NCBI GenBank assembly: GCA_946414625.1 | Contig: CAMKPI010000053.1 | Span: 1 to 9,586 of the forward strand | Reading direction: 5' to 3' | Length of the DNA stretch: 9,586 nt | Source of the DNA: an uncultured Spirochaetaceae bacterium | GTDB lineage: Bacteria > Spirochaetota > Spirochaetia > Sphaerochaetales > Sphaerochaetaceae | Shown here: positions 6,444 to 9,586 of the stretch, one piece after another | How positions within the stretch are numbered: the stretch's first letter is position 1 | Layout: every line of letters starts with the position of its first letter | Program-made: the position numbers and the translations under genes | Notes under the pieces: generated by a model | What the model saw: only the letters and a program-made list of their open reading frames with translations | Databases searched by the model: none | What the model was told of the DNA's origin: nothing

Positions 6444-6472
6444 ATGACAGGATAGGCCACAATAGGTATAAT
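6444..6472 (+). promoter_or_regulatory. Near-consensus promoter giving a leaderless mRNA
   Basis: ATGACA (6444-6449, five of six) and TATAAT (6467-6472, six of six) are separated by exactly 17 bases. The ATG of the membrane protein is at 6481, only eight bases after the -10, so the transcript should start at or within two bases of the start codon. There is no Shine-Dalgarno. Confidence 0.8.
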
Positions 6473-6480
6473 CAGCGATT

Positions 6481-7179
6481 ATGGAAAAGAAGAATTTTTA
6501 TACAGAGGCGGCCTATTTCGCGGGGCTTTTTCTCCTGGCAATCGGAACGGCTTTTTTGGAGCGGGTGGACTGGGGCATGAGCATGGTTGTGGCGCCGTCG
6601 TACCTGGTGTACCTGAAGGTGTCCGAGGTCTGGCGGTTCTATACCTTCGGGATGTCGGAGTATGTGTTGCAGGCTGCGCTTTTGTGCGTGCTTTTTGTTG
6701 TTATCAGGCGGATCAAAGCGGTGTTCTTCTTTTCGTTTGTCTCCGCCTTTCTTTTCGGGAACATTCTTGACGGCTGTATTGCCCTTGTGGGACTGATTCC
6801 ACGAGACGGGGCGTGGTCGACTTTGGCGGCGCGCGCGGGCTTTTTCATAGCGGGGGCGTATCTTTGCTCGCTCGGAGTCTCGCTGTTGTTTCGTTCGTAT
6901 TTTCCGCCGGAAGTATATGAGCTTTTCGTCAAGGAGGTTGCGCGGAAGTTTGGCCGCCCTATCGACAAGGTGAAAATGGTTTACGATATTGTCTCCTGCC
7001 TTGTGGGAGTGGCACTATCGTTCATATTTTTCGGTTTCGGTGTTTTTGTCGGCGTGAAGTGGGGCACGATTGTTCTGGCTGCTGTCAACGGACCCTTGAT
7101 TGGCTTCATCAGTAGAGGTCTGGACGCGCGGTTCAGTTTCAAGGATGCTTTGCCCTGGAGGGCGCGTTTTTCGGGGTGA
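6481..7179 (+). CDS. Multi-pass membrane protein, YczE/YitT (DUF6198)-like
   Basis: The 232-residue protein has about five to six hydrophobic segments: roughly 10-27, 58-76, 80-105, 113-135, 166-190 and 193-213. The first segment, FAGLFLLAIGTAFLERVDWGMSM, has the pattern of the YczE/YitT group (a glycine-containing helix, then a charged residue and a small loop). A soluble loop with FPPEVYELFVKEVARKFGRP (140-160) precedes KVKMVYDIVSCLVGVALSF, and NGPLIGFISRGLD follows, again typical of that group. These proteins are inner-membrane proteins of unknown function, some thought to be transporters. The ATG at 6481 keeps the first helix. An internal Met at residue 33 would remove it and is therefore unlikely. 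The gene is monocistronic, and the next gene converges on it. Function is not assigned. Confidence 0.75.
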   Translation: MEKKNFYTEAAYFAGLFLLAIGTAFLERVDWGMSMVVAPSYLVYLKVSEVWRFYTFGMSEYVLQAALLCVLFVVIRRIKAVFFFSFVSAFLFGNILDGCIALVGLIPRDGAWSTLAARAGFFIAGAYLCSLGVSLLFRSYFPPEVYELFVKEVARKFGRPIDKVKMVYDIVSCLVGVALSFIFFGFGVFVGVKWGTIVLAAVNGPLIGFISRGLDARFSFKDALPWRARFSG

Positions 7180-7388
7180 GGGGACACGTCGGAAGCGGCA
7201 GCTCAATCGGGTTGGTGCGGTTAGCAGGAAAATAGGCGCAAGGTGCCGCAGTACAAGTGGTCGCGCTTTGCCTGGTGAGAGGTAGGTTTTCAGGCGGAGT
7301 AGTATGAGATGGTGCAGCCGCCTGAGGGGAGAGGACACGATGGACGTGGCTGCTGGGGTGTATGGTAGGTGCGCCAAGCAGGAAAAGT
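7180..7388 (+). other. Non-coding left part of the convergent gap
   Basis: No supported gene or intrinsic terminator with a T-run is seen directly after the membrane-protein stop. The sequence is G-rich on the plus strand. Its right border is a cluster of GC-rich repeats. Confidence 0.5.
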
Positions 7389-7468
7389 GGTGCAGGGCGC
7401 GGCAGCCTAGGCGGGCACGATATGCTGAATGAGAGAACGCAGGGCGCGGCAGAGCCGCGCCCTGCACC
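7389..7468. repeat. GC-rich direct and inverted repeat cluster between convergent genes
   Basis: GCAGGGCGCGGCAG occurs at 7392-7405 and again at 7439-7452. Its complement GCCGCGCCCTGC is at 7454-7465, giving a perfect 12-bp hairpin with an AGA loop (7439-7465). The outer copy can instead pair over 15 bp (7389-7403 with 7454-7468). Neither strand has a T-run after the hairpin. It may act as a U-less bidirectional terminator or a REP-like element between the convergent genes. Confidence 0.75.
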
Positions 7469-7554
7469 GCCTGATACTCTGCTGTAAATCACGAACGTCC
7501 GCTACAACTATGTACGACCCGTGATTGGTGCCCAGCGTCTTTTGAAACTCTGCG

Positions 7555-8901
7555 TCAAACCACGCCCTGCATTTCCATTGCCTCTGCGACTTTCTTGAAA
7601 GCCGCGATGTTAGCTCCCGCCACATAGTCCCCGGGCATTCCGTAGTCCCGGGCGGCCTTGTCGATTTTGCGGAAAATCCGCGTCATGATATCCCGGAGGC
7701 GCGAGTCCACCTCGTCGAAGCTCCAGTAGAGCCTCTCTGAGTTCTGGCTCATCTCGAGGGCGGAGGTGGCAACTCCTCCTGCATTCGCCGCTTTTCCGGG
7801 GATGAAATACACCTTTTTTTCCTTTAAATACTCCGTGGCTTCACGGGTGACGGGCATGTTGGCGCCTTCGCACACGGCAATGACGCCGTTTGCAACGAGG
7901 GTGCGAGCGTCGTCCAAGGTTAATTCGTTCTGGGTTGCGCAGGGCAGGGCGATGTCCGTCTTGACGCTCCATGGAGTCGTGCCCTCGGTTTTTTTGTCGT
8001 GGTAGACGGCGGATGGCCGGAGGCTGGCATATTCGGTCAGGCGCTGGCGACGGCGCTCTTTGACGTCTTTGAGAAGCTCCACGTCGATTCCCTCGCTGTC
8101 GTAGATCCAGCCGTTGGAGTCGGACGCAGTGACAACGCGCGCACCCAGCTGCTCTGCCTTTTCAATCGCGTAAATCGCAACGTTGCCGGAGCCGGAGACG
8201 GATACTGTTTTGCCGGAGATGTCTATTCCGTTGCTTTTAAGCATTTCCTGGGTGATGTAGAGAAGGCCGTAGCCGGTGGCTTCGCTGCGGACTTTCGAGC
8301 CGCCGAAGGTTTTGCCCTTTCCCGTGAGAACACCTTCGAAACGTCCGGTGAGCTTCTTGTATTCGCCGTAAAGATATCCGATCTCGCGCGCTCCCGTGCC
8401 GATGTCGCCCGCAGGCACGTCCGTCTCCGCGCCGATGTGCCGGTACAGCTCCTGCATGAAGGCCTGGCAGAAAGCCATGATTTCTCTGTCGCTCTTGCCC
8501 TTCGGGTCGAAGTCTGAGCCCCCTTTACCTCCGCCGATCGGCAGCCCGGTGAGGGCGTTTTTGAAGATCTGCTCGAAGCCGAGGAACTTGATGACAGACG
8601 GGGTCACCGACGGGTGCAGCCGTAGACCTCCCTTGTAAGGGCCTATTGCCGAGTTGAACTGGACCCTCATTCCGTTGTTGACCTGTACCTGTCCGCGGTC
8701 GTCGATCCAAGGCACGCGGAAGATGATCTGCCTCTCGGGAGACACAAGCCTTTCCAGAAGCGCGTTTCTGCGATATTCCGTTTCGTTTTCTTCCACAACC
8801 GGGCGGATTGAGTCGAATACTTCCTTCACTGCCTGGTGAAATTCAGGCTGGGAAGGGTTCTGAGTCAGCACTCTCTGATATACTTCTTCTATGTATGACA
8901 T
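7555..8901 (-). CDS. gdhA: NADP-type glutamate dehydrogenase
   Basis: The 448-residue protein is a full-length hexameric glutamate dehydrogenase, which makes glutamate from 2-oxoglutarate and ammonium with NADPH. Active-site residues match the family in spacing: K90 in GPYKGGLR, K114, catalytic K126 in PIGGGKGGSDFDPKG, and D166 in DVPAGDIG. The dinucleotide loop is GSGNVA (237-242). The second strand ends ASDSNG, with serine rather than an acidic residue, which fits NADP(H) preference. NAGGVATSALEMSQN near the C-terminus is also conserved. The ATG at 8901 is preferred because AAGGAA precedes it by six bases. An in-frame TTG at 8937 lacks a good site and lies almost at the predicted transcription start. 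The gene converges with the membrane-protein gene and stands alone. Confidence 0.96.
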   Translation of the reverse strand: MSYIEEVYQRVLTQNPSQPEFHQAVKEVFDSIRPVVEENETEYRRNALLERLVSPERQIIFRVPWIDDRGQVQVNNGMRVQFNSAIGPYKGGLRLHPSVTPSVIKFLGFEQIFKNALTGLPIGGGKGGSDFDPKGKSDREIMAFCQAFMQELYRHIGAETDVPAGDIGTGAREIGYLYGEYKKLTGRFEGVLTGKGKTFGGSKVRSEATGYGLLYITQEMLKSNGIDISGKTVSVSGSGNVAIYAIEKAEQLGARVVTASDSNGWIYDSEGIDVELLKDVKERRRQRLTEYASLRPSAVYHDKKTEGTTPWSVKTDIALPCATQNELTLDDARTLVANGVIAVCEGANMPVTREATEYLKEKKVYFIPGKAANAGGVATSALEMSQNSERLYWSFDEVDSRLRDIMTRIFRKIDKAARDYGMPGDYVAGANIAAFKKVAEAMEMQGVV

Positions 8902-8946
8902 TTTTTGTTCCTTGTTTTGGTTTTGTGAAAATTGCAATTTCTCCGA

Positions 8947-8975
8947 ATTGTATGAATTTAAGCAAATTTGTACAA
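8947..8975 (-). promoter_or_regulatory. Promoter of gdhA
   Basis: On the minus strand, TTGTAC (8975-8970) and TACAAT (8952-8947, five of six) are separated by 17 bases. The start would be near 8940, leaving a leader of about 40 nt that contains the ribosome binding site. The whole region 8905-9020 is strongly AT-rich compared with its surroundings. Confidence 0.55.
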
Positions 8976-8993
8976 ATACATATTATGTAATAT
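8966..8993. promoter_or_regulatory. Palindromes at the gdhA -35 region, possible operator
   Basis: ATTTGTACAAAT (8966-8977) is a perfect 12-bp palindrome covering the -35 box. Immediately upstream of the promoter, ACATA-T-TATGT (8978-8988) and the overlapping ATATTA-TG-TAATAT (8980-8993) are further dyads. Such placement suits a repressor or activator dimer. The regulator is not identified. Confidence 0.4.
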
Positions 8994-9279
8994 CTTTGAT
9001 ACTTTTTATGTATGATAGAAAATGTGCCGTCAAAGCTCAATTTTAGGGGTAGTCGACGAGAAAACAGGTATGGTGCGTAAGATAAAAACCGGGATCGCCG
9101 TTGTTGCGCAGTGCTACGGAAGGGGAAAAGCGGAGTGTGGGATATACTGTGGTTTGATGTCGAAGCGCGGCAAAAGGGATGGAAGAGGCTAGCCGAGGAT
9201 TTAACGTGCGGCGAAGCCTGTGAGAGGTTTGGGATCGGTGGGGGGCGTTCGTGACAATTCTGGTGCACAGTGATGTCAT
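8994..9279. other. Region upstream of gdhA without a supported gene
   Basis: AT-rich up to about 9040, then G-rich. A 40-codon frame from ATG 9070 to TAG 9192 (MVRKIKTGIAVVAQCYGRGK...) has no good ribosome site and no recognisable family, so it is not called. A GGCGAAGCCTGTGAGA at 9210 resembles the repeat core further right. Confidence 0.45.
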
Positions 9280-9586
9280 GGCGCGGAAATGCCCGGGCGT
9301 GGTGATGTCGGGGAGTGGAAATGCAAATGCGCTAGGCGTGCAGGGGCGCGGAAATGCTCGGGCGCGACTTTGTCGATGTGTAAAGAGTTCGGTCGCGGGG
9401 TGTATTCAGGCGAGGCAATGAGATGATAAAAGTTCATGTTTAATAAACTACAGCCGGACAATATGGGAGTAATCAGGCGTGGCAATGAGAAACAAGGCAG
9501 GGTGACAGCCGGAGCCGTGAGAGGCTGCTTAGACCCGTCCAGGCGGACATGGTCAGGGAGCGCCAGTGTGCGAGCCGGGCGGAAAG
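9280..9586 (+). repeat. Degenerate tandem array, period about 65 bp
   Basis: A core GGCGNGG followed by AAATG or CAATG begins at 9280, 9345, 9409 and 9476, at spacings of 65, 64 and 67. The first two units match in 25 of 31 bases (9280-9310 against 9345-9375). The last two match in 18 of 20 bases around the core (9404-9423 against 9471-9490). A fifth, more degenerate core GGCGGACATG begins at 9542. The remaining part of each unit has diverged. No gene is supported here, and the array may continue beyond the window. Confidence 0.55.

Noticed and set aside
7999..8517. 172-codon plus-strand frame opposite gdhA
   Set aside because: It lies wholly inside the conserved gdhA coding sequence and shows only shadow composition.
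8902..8937. Longer gdhA start at a TTG (8937)
   Set aside because: The TTG is almost at the predicted transcription start and has no ribosome site. The ATG at 8901 has AAGGAA six bases upstream.
9070..9192. 40-codon plus-strand frame
   Set aside because: It has no Shine-Dalgarno, no promoter and no recognisable sequence. It could arise by chance.
9280..9490. CRISPR array
   Set aside because: Repeat cores are short and mismatched, units are not separated by uniform spacers, and no cas gene is present.
9510..9586. 5' end of an RNase P-like structured RNA (ends in GGGCGGAAAG)
   Set aside because: The window stops right at the motif, only a few bases match, and the expected preceding stem could not be established. 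The next 350 bases would decide.

Overview
The window is bacterial DNA of moderate GC content: densely coded blocks separated by several long, G-rich gaps. Gene content fits an anaerobe. It has a glycosyltransferase, a FecCD-type metal-chelate ABC transporter, a YbaK-type editing protein, a NifU-like Fe-S scaffold paired with a GGGtGRT protein, a YczE/YitT-like membrane protein and an NADP-type glutamate dehydrogenase. The scaffold/GGGtGRT pair points to Clostridia-like Bacillota or Spirochaetota (Treponema-like). I cannot choose between them from sequence alone, and no rRNA or tRNA is present to settle it.

Layout. (1) 1-216: possible 5' end of a leftward gene, then a promoter whose -10 box lies 6 bases before the glycosyltransferase ATG. 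(2) 217-3358: a rightward operon of glycosyltransferase, FecCD permease (4-base ATGA overlap), a small reading frame broken by one apparent +1 frameshift, and the FecE/BtuD-type ATPase. No substrate-binding protein is in the window. (3) 3480-3953: YbaK/EbsC-type aminoacyl-tRNA deacylase. (4) 4137-6142: a promoter, a structured leader of about 195 nt, the NifU-like scaffold gene, the GGGtGRT gene and a strong intrinsic terminator. (5) 6143-6480: non-coding DNA ending in a near-consensus promoter placed so that the membrane-protein mRNA would be leaderless. (6) 7180-7554: convergent gap with a GC-rich repeat cluster. (7) 7555-8901: gdhA on the minus strand, with an AT-rich promoter carrying a perfect palindrome. 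(8) 8980-9586: no convincing gene; its right half has a degenerate array of about 65 bp period.

How the genes relate. The first block probably imports an iron or other metal chelate, and the glycosyltransferase is translationally coupled to the permease. The Fe-S scaffold/GGGtGRT operon is a separate transcription unit that may use the metal, but that link is inference. gdhA assimilates ammonium and appears independently regulated.

The most interesting points are the frameshifted, cysteine-containing mini-gene between permease and ATPase (2371-2587), the poorly understood scaffold/GGGtGRT pair with its structured leader, two likely leaderless transcripts, and the degenerate 65 bp array at the right edge.
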